Shown here one piece after another: positions 34,601-38,875 of a stretch of 64,000 nucleotides of DNA. The translations under genes and the position numbers were made by a program. Every line of letters begins with the position of its first letter. Position 1 is the first letter of the stretch. Below the pieces are notes generated by a model. The model searched no databases, had not been told where the DNA came from, and saw only the letters and a program-made list of their open reading frames with translations. The DNA comes from Gerris lacustris (taxonomy: Eukaryota; Arthropoda; Insecta; Hemiptera; Gerridae), in the NCBI GenBank assembly GCA_951217055.1, contig OX578281.1, positions 8,772,447 to 8,836,446 on the forward strand, in the 5' to 3' direction.

Positions 34601-36344
34601 CTACTCGTGAACTTTGTTTATTGCTTCCTAACATATCTAAAGGTTCCATACAGACCATTTTGAATGACAAATTGATGTTCCATAAGGTTTGTGAGATAAG
34701 GTACCATTTTGAATGACAAATTGATGTTTCATAAGGTTTGTGAGATAAGGTACCATTTTGAAAGACAAATTGATGTTCCATAAGGTTTGTGAGATAAGGT
34801 ACCATTTTGAAAGACAAATTGATGTTCCATAAGGTTTGTGAGATAAGGTACCATTTTGAAAGACAAATTGATGTTTCATAAGGTTTGTGAGATAAGGTAC
34901 CATTTTGAAAGACAAATTGATGTTCTATAGGGTTTGTGAGAGGTGGGTTCCAAGGCAGGCATGTTGACAAAAGGTGTGTTGCTACTGAAAGACAACGCCT
35001 GTCCTCATGTGGCAAACTCCACAAAGAACCTTCTGATCAAGTTTGGTTGGGACATAGTGACTCATCCACCATACAGTCCAGAATTGGCACCTATTGATTA
35101 CCATCTTTTCACCTCCCTTAAAGAACACTTGGGTGGCAAACGCTTTGATTATGATGAAGAAGTCAGGAAGAGGTGCAAAAGCTGGCTTAGTGACCTGGCG
35201 GGAGATTTCTTCGACACTGGTATTAAAAAAACGCCTGAAAAACTACAAAAGTGCTTGGATCGAGAAGGCGATTATGTTGAGAAATAGTTGATATTTGTCC
35301 TACGAAATAAAATTATTTTTATTTTAATACAAGTTTTTTTTTCAATTTTTTAAAAATGTGGAGACCTTAATTATTGAACAATCCTTGTAGAATTAAAAGT
35401 AGTTTAAAAAAAAATCCCTATCAACACACCAACTCAATAAAAGCTAATTACAGAACAGAGGATTGATCACTTTACATATCAACTCATACGATTATTGGCT
35501 TAGTGACCAGGCGGGAGATTTCTTCGACACTGGAAGTGTCAAAATAAAGTGCTTTGTTCGGAATGGCGATTATGTAGAGAAATAATTCATAGTTGTCTTA
35601 CAAAATAATATTATTTTTATTTTTAATACATGTTTTTTTGATTTTTTAAAAATGTGGAGACCTTACTTATTAACCAACCCTTGTATAACTTGAAGTTATG
35701 TCCAAATATTTTATTTTCTTAAAAAATGCAATATAGTCAGCAAGCTTGTATCTAGAGGCCGATTCTGTAACTTTGAAACCTCCCTTTTCATGTTGTTATA
35801 TATCAAATTGTTAAATAACTTTGTCTGTTGTTATATAAGGAGAAATTGATATATAAGGTTTAATATATATCCACTCAAAATTGTTGTTGATATAATTCGT
35901 CAGGTTATGTTGTTATATTATCAAATGCTAAAAACCATAACAAAGTGACGCCATTATTGACGTTTTCATTCCCTTTTCTTGTTTTCTAATTGAAATAACT
36001 ATAAAATGGCCAATAAAAAGGACGCTGTCAATCCGTAGTTCATTATACGGTCACATACAGTGCTGGCATCACTTTACAGATTCACTACATTATATAACAA
36101 CACTTTGATATATAGCGATGTTTGATATATAATGTCACAGTGGATATATATAAAAAAAAGTTACAGAATCAGCCTCCTGGTAACAATTTTTTTAAAAAAA
36201 AAATAATAAAATTACAGTTATAAATTTAAAAGATACTAACTATTAAGACGATCTTCATCAACACCATCTGGATTTGATATGACGCAAGCCTTCAGCGTGC
36301 TGATCACTGCATTTAAACTGGGACTGGCCATCTTACAGTGCTTT
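90..36344 (-). CDS. Tdrd7: Tdrd7 homologue, LOTUS/Tudor germ-granule protein (13 coding exons, 3' end outside window)
   Basis: Coding exons, read on the minus strand: 36331-36241, 26920-26706, 25360-24623, 20051-19983, 17813-17622, 12197-12024, 10623-10447, 8113-7979, 6189-5938, 4276-4202, 3920-3768, 1875-1633, 194-90. All junctions are GT-AG; intron 1 is phase 1 and the rest phase 0, and the joined frame stays open for 873 codons with no stop. Order of parts: LOTUS about 5-80, Pro/Ser/Gly-rich linker 103-371, dsRBD-like segment about 386-478, second LOTUS about 485-552, Tudor unit 566-735, start of another Tudor from about 760. Two LOTUS plus at least two Tudor units fits TDRD7 (tapas) better than TDRD5 (tejas). 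Family role: germ-granule scaffold in the piRNA pathway; LOTUS domains bind Vasa or RNA and Tudor domains bind methyl-arginine tails of Piwi proteins. Human TDRD7 is about 1,100 residues, so a few hundred C-terminal residues probably lie beyond position 1. The introns are loaded with transposons. Confidence 0.9.
505..1235. repeat. Dispersed repeat copy, split by a pogo-like MITE
   Basis: The sequence at 510-687 and 1094-1230 is, in reverse orientation, the same repeat as 12520-12860 (shared blocks around gacagaaatctgtttcag, ttgcttccgagcttaccga and agcccattgctgg). A third partial copy is at 46585-46715. The 688-1093 element is inserted within this copy. Lies in the Tdrd7 intron between exons 12 and 13. 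Family not recognised. Confidence 0.7.
688..1093. mobile_element. pogo/Tigger-type MITE with internal short repeats
   Basis: The ends are inverted (cagtagaacctcgataa and its complement ending ggttctactg) and flanked by TA on both sides. CAGTAGAACC termini are typical of pogo-like elements. The inside is made of many degenerate copies of a gttat(c/a)gaggtt unit about every 20-60 bp. No ORF. Confidence 0.75.
1633..1875 (-). CDS. Tdrd7: Tdrd7 coding exon 12 (second Tudor unit)
   Basis: Acceptor TTGTTAG is above 1875 and donor GTAATT follows ATG at 1633. Residues 758-838 contain VTSIWRTGEIYLQLP, a helix LTHLTESLDSIQEI, and VYLIDVNGSWLRACILPP. The last part is the Tudor core G.W.RA motif with the expected Trp and Arg. 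The unit continues in exon 13. Confidence 0.85.
2683..3606 (-). mobile_element. mariner-like element, internally deleted, with transposase remnant
   Basis: Inverted termini (cgaggtctgttcaaaaaata and complement) are flanked by TA. The minus strand at 3263-3012 encodes a helix-turn-helix piece (LTIRELAEECGISVGSCYEI) typical of the mariner transposase N-terminus, and 2880-2800 encodes a mariner C-terminal tail. At 924 bp it is shorter than a full mariner (about 1.3 kb), and the catalytic part is missing. Lies in the Tdrd7 intron between exons 11 and 12. Confidence 0.85.
3768..3920 (-). CDS. Tdrd7: Tdrd7 coding exon 11 (end of Tudor unit 1 and linker)
   Basis: Acceptor TCACAG is above 3920; donor GTAAAA follows AAG at 3768. 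Residues 707-757 start LEGMVLVAEIIQTEPLVLVM, then DTSSDDPVNVNQDIINSL. The VLVAEI...PLVLVMHDTSSDD pattern matches the closing strands of an extended Tudor unit (L..DT.. motif). Confidence 0.8.
4202..4276 (-). CDS. Tdrd7: Tdrd7 coding exon 10 (Tudor unit 1, C-terminal SN strands)
   Basis: A 25-codon exon with acceptor TTTCAG above 4276 and donor GTGACT below 4202. Residues 682-706, AICCRLYDLEEYSDNKLCTA and on, continue directly from LPPQ of exon 9, as in other Tudor proteins (PPQA..C.L). Confidence 0.8.
4597..4632 (+). repeat. Poly-C tract
   Basis: A run of about 30 C. Similar G/C homopolymers recur at 7119, 20419, 24507, 52769, 55962, 56253 and 56522. Confidence 0.9.
4790..5365 (-). mobile_element. 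Repeat copy A with Crypton-like N-terminal mini-ORF and perfect hairpin
   Basis: Matched in reverse complement by copy B at 16078-16600 over about 500 bp. The minus strand encodes a 51-codon ORF from 5110 (MSESSDKNVENNTPPEI... then SLSRERYELTYSKF). The ELMPSLSRERYE..Y.KF pattern resembles the N-terminal segment of arthropod tyrosine-recombinase (Crypton-type) proteins; the frame then stops. A near-perfect hairpin (cctcttctttaccgcc and complement) lies at 5205-5256, and ttatctacgattg is inverted at 4936 and 5348. Probably a non-autonomous derivative. Confidence 0.6.
5938..6189 (-). CDS. Tdrd7: Tdrd7 coding exon 9 (Tudor core 1)
   Basis: Acceptor TTACAG is above 6189 and donor GTACTA follows CAG at 5938. 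Residues 598-681 contain the Tudor barrel: DDVYVYSSMYGASRVKVI, then MHIDHGDIEEIPRDHLCIL, then FRKLPPQ. The ID(H/Y)GD..E motif and the terminal LPPQ are diagnostic. The usual first aromatic (G.W/Y.RA) is replaced here by YGASRVKV, so methyl-arginine binding by this copy is uncertain. Confidence 0.9.
6373..6941 (+). mobile_element. Tigger-like MITE with CENP-B-type N-terminal remnant
   Basis: Inverted termini (cagtagaaccccccatatcc and complement) are flanked by TA. On the plus strand about 6620-6790 encodes, with two in-frame stops, a helix-turn-helix remnant containing KQKRVVCTLL and then LALELAVGVTTIKDWKKG, the N-terminal pattern of Tigger/jerky transposases. The rest of the transposase is absent. 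Confidence 0.75.
7150..7600 (+). pseudogene. hAT transposase fragment (C-terminal dimerisation motif)
   Basis: Reading frames around 7175-7489 contain a helix-rich stretch (IPEVILKLDSRGMELLEMVA), and a neighbouring frame at about 7453-7500 reads ASVKYLPLVSIDVERFYWLI followed by a stop. The K.LPL.S.DVER motif is the hallmark of the hAT dimerisation region. Frameshifts and stops show it is dead. Lies in the Tdrd7 intron between exons 8 and 9, after a poly-C tract. Confidence 0.65.
7979..8113 (-). CDS. Tdrd7: Tdrd7 coding exon 8 (start of first Tudor unit)
   Basis: Acceptor TTTTAG is above 8113; donor GTAAGA follows AGT at 7979. Residues 553-597 run from an acidic linker (DEDNDDVKMPLG) into WDVFITKIVSSTEVWFRFVG, the opening strands of an extended Tudor/SN-like unit. 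Too short to appear as a long ORF; recovered from splice sites and phase. Confidence 0.85.
8150..8930. repeat. Cluster of tRNA-derived SINE/foldback copies
   Basis: Two minus-oriented copies (about 8165-8300 and 8520-8690) contain, on the minus strand, an A-box (TAGCTTAGTTGG) and a B-box (GGTTCAAATCC) with tRNA-like spacing. The flanking arm (aaatcaaattataattatta..actacgggaaacagac) recurs inverted at 8695-8760 and again at 8815-8890, so the cluster folds back on itself. Related copies: 20825-20925, 37225-37390, 62677-63141. Confidence 0.75.
9285..9365 (-). repeat. tRNA-Gln-like SINE head or tRNA relic
   Basis: On the minus strand the sequence has GTGGTGCAATGGTTAGCAC (A-box), CTGAATCAG in the anticodon-arm position and a degenerate B-box, close to the plan of tRNA-Gln. 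The acceptor and T arms do not pair well, so a functional tRNA is unlikely. Confidence 0.5.
9533..9667 (-). mobile_element. Solo 3' end of a mariner-like element
   Basis: The minus strand gives a mariner C-terminal tail (KCVLSGGSTLRE) followed by a terminus reading tacgtatttttgggacagac. Only this end is present, fused to a non-LTR reverse-transcriptase fragment on the other side. Confidence 0.6.
9668..10125 (-). pseudogene. jockey-like non-LTR reverse transcriptase fragment
   Basis: The minus strand reads WFDNNLLTLNLAKTKYMTFS and later KVDSIKYLGVMIDSNLNWK, then LVESILNYCILSWGSA. These are the thumb-region motifs of jockey/I-type reverse transcriptases (N..KT.YM.FS; YLG..ID..L.W). No palm domain or other parts are present; a 5'-truncated relic in the intron between exons 7 and 8. 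Confidence 0.8.
10130..10330 (-). repeat. Dispersed repeat (family with 22160 and 47128 copies)
   Basis: Shares, in reverse orientation, the blocks around ttaaaatattataaaat, the C-rich patch and the ttaaagaggatg segment found at 22165-22340 and 47128-47260. No coding content seen. Confidence 0.6.
10447..10623 (-). CDS. Tdrd7: Tdrd7 coding exon 7 (LOTUS domain 2)
   Basis: Acceptor TTTTTAG is above 10623 and donor GTAAGT follows TAC at 10447. Residues 494-552 read MVTAFPNGLWAYKIESNYK, then FGERLPSKWVDVI, and end with a strand HVIRVAKTIY. This is the OST-HTH/LOTUS pattern (helix, G-L-W, second helix, LP..W.). The internal ATG at the exon start is a normal Met codon and not the gene start, because the frame joins exon 6 in phase 0. 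Confidence 0.85.
10624..12023. other. Tdrd7 intron between exons 6 and 7
   Basis: AT-rich sequence of 1.4 kb. The only item recognised is a half copy of a MITE at 11815-11957 whose full copy is at 59028-59308 (shared ctagagacatttatctttg and tcattggct blocks). Confidence 0.6.
12024..12197 (-). CDS. Tdrd7: Tdrd7 coding exon 6 (end of dsRBD-like segment, start of LOTUS 2)
   Basis: Acceptor TTTCAG is above 12197 and donor GTTAGT below 12024. Residues 436-493 end with a helix containing KEAVSKKAFEDMSNKI, which resembles the closing Ala-rich helix of a dsRBD, and then a linker with NIIIERIYN, the first helix of the second LOTUS domain, completed in exon 7. Confidence 0.8.
12520..12865 (+). repeat. 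Dispersed repeat copy (family of 505-1235)
   Basis: The most continuous copy of a repeat whose reverse-oriented relatives are at 505-1235 and 46585-46715. It includes a run of cagacagacag and a gaaacggatttctgtct block. Overlapping ORFs here are repeat-derived and not host genes. Confidence 0.7.
12908..13143. mobile_element. MITE with about 45-bp inverted ends, TA-flanked
   Basis: The left end cagtctataagattagag... is inverted at the right end, matching through gttggcacaatcgaagg. TA on both sides suggests mobilisation by a Tc1/mariner-type transposase. 236 bp, no ORF. Confidence 0.8.
13584..14316. mobile_element. MITE-like element with about 38-bp imperfect inverted ends
   Basis: ccttagtatatatgaggag.. 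at the left is inverted at the right (..ctcctcatatactactaagg), both extending through the block tatcaaagacagac. Inside, the phrase gtccg-ttttgaaacaaaa recurs several times. No intact ORF. Confidence 0.7.
14847..15999. mobile_element. TIR element with three ~290-bp internal tandem repeats
   Basis: Ends tagggttttgtagaagatt and complement. The phrase ttttaggacca(c/g)cc followed by a G-run recurs near 15030, 15326 and 15616, giving about 290-bp tandem monomers, each containing a ctactctTca-cagctttcat block. Relatives: 18009-18714 and 61311-61960. Confidence 0.7.
16078..16600 (+). mobile_element. Repeat copy B with Crypton-like mini-ORF and hairpin
   Basis: Reverse complement of copy A (4790-5365) with small differences. 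The ATG at 16341 opens MNESSDFDENVENNTPPEIN, but the SLSRERYE segment of copy A has been lost and the frame stops after about 35 codons. The hairpin cctcttctttacc/ggtaaagaagaag is at 16195-16240. Confidence 0.6.
16601..17621. other. Tdrd7 intron between exons 5 and 6 (distal part)
   Basis: No gene found. 16940-17110 has repeated, mostly inverted phrases of the type ccctaggcgaagccgaggga and may belong to an unrecognised element; the short ORF at 17000 falls inside it and has no recognisable motif. Confidence 0.5.
17622..17813 (-). CDS. Tdrd7: Tdrd7 coding exon 5 (first half of dsRBD-like segment)
   Basis: Acceptor CTCTCAG is above 17813 and donor GTAATT follows GAG at 17622. Residues 372-435 contain an amphipathic helix (LTAKFINLVKAQEW) and then a strand pair around EYRLLPRIGPNKVEVYGCTI. 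The order helix, strand with GPN, strand is that of a double-stranded-RNA-binding fold. Calling it a true dsRBD rests on pattern only; it could be a lineage-specific fold. Confidence 0.8.
18009..18714. mobile_element. TIR element, relative of 61311-61960
   Basis: Ends aagggtttcattggt and accaacgaaaccct. Two internal direct repeats about 289 bp apart (the aaattaaacact block at 18094 and 18383), each with a tactcttcaatacctttcattt phrase. Ends with an acagacaaacagacacagg tract. Confidence 0.7.
19071..19629. mobile_element. piggyBac-type MITE (TTAA target)
   Basis: TTAA stands on both sides. The ends read ccctggggactgcgcggtc and, inverted, ccctcgggtgcgtgtggtc. TTAA duplication with CCCT ends is the piggyBac signature. 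559 bp, no ORF. Lies in the Tdrd7 intron between exons 4 and 5. Confidence 0.7.
19983..20051 (-). CDS. Tdrd7: Tdrd7 coding exon 4 (23-codon basic linker)
   Basis: A small in-phase exon bounded by TTTAG above 20051 and GTATGTG below 19983. It encodes residues 349-371, Pro/Lys-rich then Gly/Arg-rich (NLVPPKPMKPGSYY then RGGRRRSIK). Both flanking exons join in phase 0. A length of 69 bp means skipping would keep the frame. Confidence 0.75.
20825..20925 (-). repeat. Partial tRNA-derived SINE copy
   Basis: Contains the aaatcaaattataattatta arm, actacgggaaacagac and the B-box complement gggatttgaacc, then breaks off before the A-box. Confidence 0.7.
22160..22860 (+). repeat. Dispersed repeat, long copy
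   Basis: Aligns by eye with 47128-47475: gaagcgagcat, aatattataaaat, gaagttttattaaaa, tttagcgatctttaacactt in the same order. A reverse partial copy is at 10130-10330. No protein motif recognised. Confidence 0.65.
24623..25360 (-). CDS. Tdrd7: Tdrd7 coding exon 3 (low-complexity Pro/Ser/Gly linker)
   Basis: Residues 103-348, the largest exon at 246 codons. It opens with a Gly/Arg-rich stretch (GGGFRGGGNYRNG, RGG-like), followed by a Ser/Gln/Asn-rich part and then about five copies of a 10-residue Pro repeat of the type APSPQSTILK (24756-24895). Acceptor CAG is at 25361-25363, and donor GTAAGTG follows the GCG codon at 24623. The composition suggests a disordered linker. The repeat is a plausible site of length polymorphism. 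Other-frame ORFs here are shadows caused by the 30-bp repeat. Confidence 0.85.
25361..26705. other. Tdrd7 intron between exons 2 and 3
   Basis: 1.3 kb of AT-rich DNA. No repeat or gene recognised. Confidence 0.6.
26706..26920 (-). CDS. Tdrd7: Tdrd7 coding exon 2 (rest of LOTUS domain 1)
   Basis: The acceptor TTTTAG lies just above 26920 and the donor GTTAGT just below 26706. Residues 31-102 include NEFRQLMGSNIPWRDLGFKS and a hydrophobic strand ending VVTRGGRRLVV, the standard LOTUS/OST-HTH pattern of an IP..LGF..L core. A basic tail (KKPTARKRPSRSG) leads into the linker. The first bases of this exon and its acceptor are duplicated at 34093-34160. The intron between exons 1 and 2 is 9.3 kb, mostly transposon. 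Confidence 0.9.
26963..28256 (-). repeat. 3' LTR
   Basis: Identical, as read, to 32784-34077. Contains a run of gtagagtaaagtagag short repeats near 27540-27630 and a 24-bp internal inverted repeat at the TG end (TGTGGTATC..GATATACCACA-like). A 61-codon ORF occurs in each LTR but has no recognisable domain. Confidence 0.93.
28618..28880. repeat. 25-bp tandem repeat inside the LTR element
   Basis: About ten units of the type aagtccactttaacaaaat, period 25 bp, between the integrase stop codon and the polypurine tract. Confidence 0.9.
29441..32572 (-). CDS. gag-protease-integrase polyprotein without RT/RNase H
   Basis: 1,043 codons in one uninterrupted frame. Residues 1-300 are gag-like (Asn-rich leader, a retrotransposon-gag core with DWLFSVEENISWSEFVIRFK, then an Asn/Gly/Arg-rich tail in place of a CCHC knuckle). 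Residues 478-490 read INILLDSGAEVSC, an aspartic protease active site (D482). The integrase follows: HHCC zinc finger at H708, H713, C743, C746; catalytic D775 (SADFFGPL), D834 (LLTDNGTQFF) and E869 (LAERVN); then a C-terminal DQVLVKALRVS..LLPLYEGPYVI module typical of Ty3/gypsy integrases. Only about 200 residues separate the protease from the integrase finger, and they contain no RT motif (no LPFGL or YxDD). The ORF is unbroken, so it may be translated; movement would need reverse transcriptase from another element. Confidence 0.9.
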   Translation of the reverse strand: MVVTRMMSKNNTNLNASNESLNRVEVEVNLEQSHNMNQCNNNDVMFQLLESIKELSKEVRELKQNKYNTNVEVTRDSLVRSEISNATRQNNVEKFLYHFDGESSELNGPLIFISKLDKYITRNGLEGDYRYIVENSFTGSAEDWLFSVEENISWSEFVIRFKKRYWSENIQEQIRGRILYGKYNGQINPLTYAHKLYNEAKSVFTDDHITTNRKIFTYIGKHFGNFFYYVFRSTRIDRIEDFVELLTEFNVEELCDRNVNNRQYGGNPNSQNHNYHHANHNNNNGPKPITDGNRRNNNNYVQGWRKYDGNDRHRSGQNGHNSNGYNNGQYNRSNYKKPDEKEKSVKINHVECENENSLRYKNIKHDYKNKNIHDNRRFRDFCKKNDVDLQIVNKKEEDKGDKNQYKNKHRDKDKYLYENNLESLNLDLLFEKDDILENSNVNSVFENFQFDDLKVPEKKENIKELPSIDGLIENEKINILLDSGAEVSCINDSVFKSLIKKNKNICHLPVKGVKVSGANKKKLCAVQNQVFLEVVLDRVCLNINFLVIPSLSYPVIFGTDVFNAVKGVISYEDKFFEFRVNETKGKVKFKNCYVNEEIRIFGLNYHLLNYQPLICKESNIDMEIMEVVNNEENNNYVLNQLEYDNPFDFIASMQDYQNLDPYCSNIINNINDFPEYVIINDVLYIDQVTGKKLVIPENIIDKFIWRIHEEYGHCGIQKCYEMIKEDFYCKHLKKNITREIRCCHVCQISKDSNKINYAPLKSIIPNQPGEYVSADFFGPLITGKGGLKYIFVVTDNFSKYVKLYPLTRETGILAIKCIKDYCKNVCKIKTLLTDNGTQFFSNEWVAGINKLNINHVLTPIRHPQANLAERVNKQLGNALRVLMLERHGSWTQHINNIEKNLNDTFHRSILNNPSTVQFQCKPHRLWSEFLPYSENCKQVNFNVIKDNLKKCANYRNNYFAKNKKFKNFNIGDQVLVKALRVSDSDKRINAKLLPLYEGPYVIGKESKDPIYEILTKDGRCRGKFHTTMLKGYNVRECKIPVEF
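32784..34077 (-). repeat. 5' LTR
   Basis: Same sequence as the 3' LTR. It is the promoter-bearing end for the minus-strand ORF. The exact transcription start was not identified. Confidence 0.93.
34093..34160 (-). pseudogene. Duplicated 5' end of Tdrd7 exon 2 with its splice acceptor
   Basis: Matches 26878-26949 with a few changes: same acceptor TTTTAG then ATGAGTTTC on the minus strand. In the exon frame the copy reads N-E-F-L-Q-L-M-G-S-N-I-P and then TGA, because the Trp codon TGG of the real exon is TGA here. It lies between exon 1 and the LTR element and is cut at its other side by a mariner. If spliced to exon 1 it would end the protein at once. Probably a short local duplication older than both insertions. 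Confidence 0.85.
34161..35387 (+). mobile_element. mariner element with disrupted transposase
   Basis: Inverted ends (cgagagttggtcaataagta and complement ...aatccttg) with TA flanks. Transposase parts on the plus strand, in order: an N-terminal stretch at 34319-34440 (HRQLCEVYEEGC), a +1 shift to 34441-34716 (WVHEFRKGRTNIHDEKRRGR, typical of mariner), a 49-bp tandem array, then 34958-35287 (LLLKDNACPHVA, PPYSPELAPIDYHLF). The last Asp is the third catalytic residue of the DD34D set. The shift and the array make it inactive. Confidence 0.9.
34646..34938. repeat. 49-bp tandem repeat within the mariner ORF
   Basis: About six copies. The phrase gataaggtaccattttga starts at 34695, 34744, 34793, 34842 and 34891, a strict 49-bp period. 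The unit derives from mariner coding sequence (LNDKLMFHKV) and replaces the region between the DNA-binding and catalytic parts. Since 49 is not a multiple of 3, each unit shifts the frame. Confidence 0.93.
35493..35683 (+). mobile_element. Solo 3' end of the same mariner family
   Basis: Repeats the last 190 bp of the 34161-35387 element (LSDQAGDFFDTGS.., then aatgtggagaccttactta and the terminal ccaacccttg followed by TA). No matching 5' end. Confidence 0.8.
35756..36176. mobile_element. MITE with aggccgattctgtaac ends
   Basis: The left end aggccgattctgtaact and the right end gttacagaatcagcct are inverted. The interior repeats ttgttatatatcaaa-like phrases. 421 bp, no ORF, just 65 bp from Tdrd7 exon 1. 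Confidence 0.75.
36241..36344 (-). CDS. Tdrd7: Tdrd7 coding exon 1 (start codon)
   Basis: A T-rich acceptor ending TAG at 36345-36347 opens this exon. The ATG is at 36331-36329 and the exon closes at a GTTAGT donor just below 36241. It encodes residues 1-30 and one base of codon 31. The peptide starts MASPSLNAVISTLKACVIS and is the first helix of a LOTUS domain that continues in exon 2. The acceptor upstream of the ATG implies a separate 5' UTR exon at higher coordinates, which I could not locate. Confidence 0.85.
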
Positions 36345-37020
36345 CTAAAAAAATAAAAATAAATAAATAATCTTAAGTTTTAACACTAGTTAAAGTTAAA
36401 CTACTATTGCCAATATTAAAAAATTGAAACATAATAAAAGGCAAATGAAAAAAAAAAAATAATAATAATAATAAAAACATTTAAATTAGTTAAAAATGTA
36501 TTTAATTTTATAAAACTTTATAATTAAAAATATTAATTTATTATATAAACTTTCATATGAAAAAATAACATGACTTCCAAACTAATTTTAAACCTGTTGA
36601 AAAATAGCTACTGTATAATATACTCGTAAAAAAACAATAATGTTTCTAACAGCCCATTGATTAGATAAATGAACAATTATAACACAATATCTAAATCGCA
36701 AAGCTTTAATAAAAAAATAAAATAAATAAACTGATAAAAAAAAAGAGAAACAAGTTACGCAGTAGAAAAATAAATCTCTTTATACAGACATAATTATTCC
36801 ATTAATTTATTAATGAAATTATAATAATTGATATAAATTAATGTGTATAAACTTTACCAAATATGAATTCTATAAACTTAATAATCTAACCATTGAATTT
36901 TTTATTTAACTTTTTATTGTATTTAATCATATTACATTAAGCCTAAACTAACCAACTTTCTTTAAAATGAAATAATATCCTTCTAAACTCCTGTGTTATG
37001 AACTTAAATAGTAAACTAAT
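36345..37020. other. Sequence upstream of Tdrd7 exon 1
   Basis: Very AT-rich. Begins with the acceptor of exon 1, so it is probably intron. No promoter or 5' UTR exon recognised. Confidence 0.4.
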
Positions 37021-37224
37021 CAGCCTCTAATATAGTTCACCGACTGTGTGACAGCGACTCATCATAAAAGAGGTGTAGTTCAATGACCAATCAACATTTA
37101 CGACATTAGAACTAGACCATGAAATAACGCTTGTAACTATAAAGTACCCAATTAGTAGCAGTACCTAGTATAATCAATCAGAAATTCAATTTTTAAGTTT
37201 TTGATAGTATCATACTACGGAACT

Positions 37225-37390
37225 TTTAAATTTTAATTTATATAAAATTATAATTACTATTTACAACAGGAGACAGAGAGAGAAAAATAGATAAATAAAG
37301 GAGGCCCGTGGTTCGAATCCCGGAGCTAAAGTCTATTTTTATCTGTCTGTCTCCTGTTGTAAATAGTAATTATAATATGATTTAAATTTA
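37225..37390. repeat. SINE-derived foldback
   Basis: Arm ataattactatttacaac-aggagacag at 37247 is inverted at 37350-37375. Between them is a B-box (GGTTCGAATCCC) on the plus strand; no A-box remains. A tail shared with 8380-8490 precedes it (37110-37220). Confidence 0.7.
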
Positions 37391-37440
37391 ATACCTTGTT
37401 TAAGTTTCCTTTTTTAGTCTGAAGTACACAGGGTATGTGT

Positions 37441-38654
37441 TAGGGATGGGCGGAACGGAACGTAACTATAAAAATAACTAGTTCCAGTGTTGGAACAGTT
37501 CCAATCGTTCCAAGATTTCATGGAACTACGTTATTTTTGGAACGACTTTTAAGTTTTTATTTTGTTTTATTGTACTGTCGACTTTTGTTTAGTTAATAAA
37601 TTTTTATTGTTTGAATTCGATGCAAATTTGTTACCACCAAAATAATACGAAACGTAACTGATAAAAGAGGAAACGGAAACGAGAAAACAGTAACGAAACT
37701 AAACAACTAAAACGTTAAAAACTTGTTTCTCTTGGAACGAAACCGATGATTCGTTCCAAGTGCCAATACGAAACGTGTAACGAAACTGAAAAGAGGAAAC
37801 GGGAACGAGAAAACGTAACGAAACTGTAACTCGGAGGGAACGTAAAAGATTTGTTTCGCGAGGAACGAAAACTATAGTTTTCGTTCCAAGTTCCAGTTCC
37901 AGCCAAGCTGGAACGTAACATGTTCTCTTGTGTCTTTTATAGTAGAGTAGAGTAATGGAGTGGGGATGAGAGCTCGAGTCTCGGAGTCACTCCAGTTATA
38001 GTGAAGCGTTATCTTTTTCTCTTTCAGAGAAATAGATGCCTTTTTGCCGCTTTCTTGCTTTTAGGTCCATAGTCAACTTCCTCTTATTGCTTTCGCCCTT
38101 CGACACTCGTTTCGTTTTTTTTAGTTTTGTTTTCCGCTTTAGTAAAAAGTTAGTAAATATTACGAAATATACAGGTGAAATTTAATTTTTCTTTTGTATA
38201 GTTATAGGATCTCGTTATGAAAAGAACATATTCTAGTTTTTACAAAAATATTATTTATACTGGTATAAAACATACTTTTTAAGTGGTTACCATAATGTTG
38301 TATCATAAACATCTTTATTATACTGTTTACTTGGTTGTAGTTAAAATATCAGTATAAAAAAATATAAGATAAAAAGATAAATAAAGAGATCTTAATATTA
38401 TTATAAATGTTTGTATTTAATTTCAACTTTTCATCGTCAGGGTCATTGAAGAGTGGAACTATTTAATAAAGAAACGGAACTTATTGAGGAACGAACCGGG
38501 ACTAGACTCAGGAACACGTGAAGTATAAGAGAAACTGTTTCTTTGGAACATAAACTGAACCGTTCCAAAAATAACTAGTTCCTGGAACTAGTTATTGGTT
38601 TGGAACGAAACGTTGTAACTCGTTTCACTCATGGAACCGTTCCTCCCATCCCTA
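37441..38654. mobile_element. hAT-type non-autonomous element with exact 8-bp target duplication
   Basis: GTATGTGT stands at 37433-37440 and 38655-38662. The ends are tagggatgggcggaacgg and complement. Inside are many copies of ggaacg/cgttcc phrases, clustered near both ends, and no transposase. 1,214 bp. Confidence 0.85.
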
Positions 38655-38875
38655 GTATGTGTGTGTTACCTTTTTAGCAGGTAATAATCCTTCCCTCCTG
38701 TCTGTCTTTATCACATGTACTTAAGAAGTCAATCCAGTAACTTCTTGGTATTTTGCATTCCATTCATTTCAGTTTCTTTTTTATTTTTAACATATTGTTA
38801 ATTTAATTACTCTTTTAATTGTTGTTTTACAACCCTTACCTTTCTTTATACCTTAAGTTTAATTCTGTTACTTTG

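Noticed and set aside
34590..35024. 144-codon minus-strand ORF across the mariner
   Set aside because: Antisense of the 49-bp array within a dead transposase.
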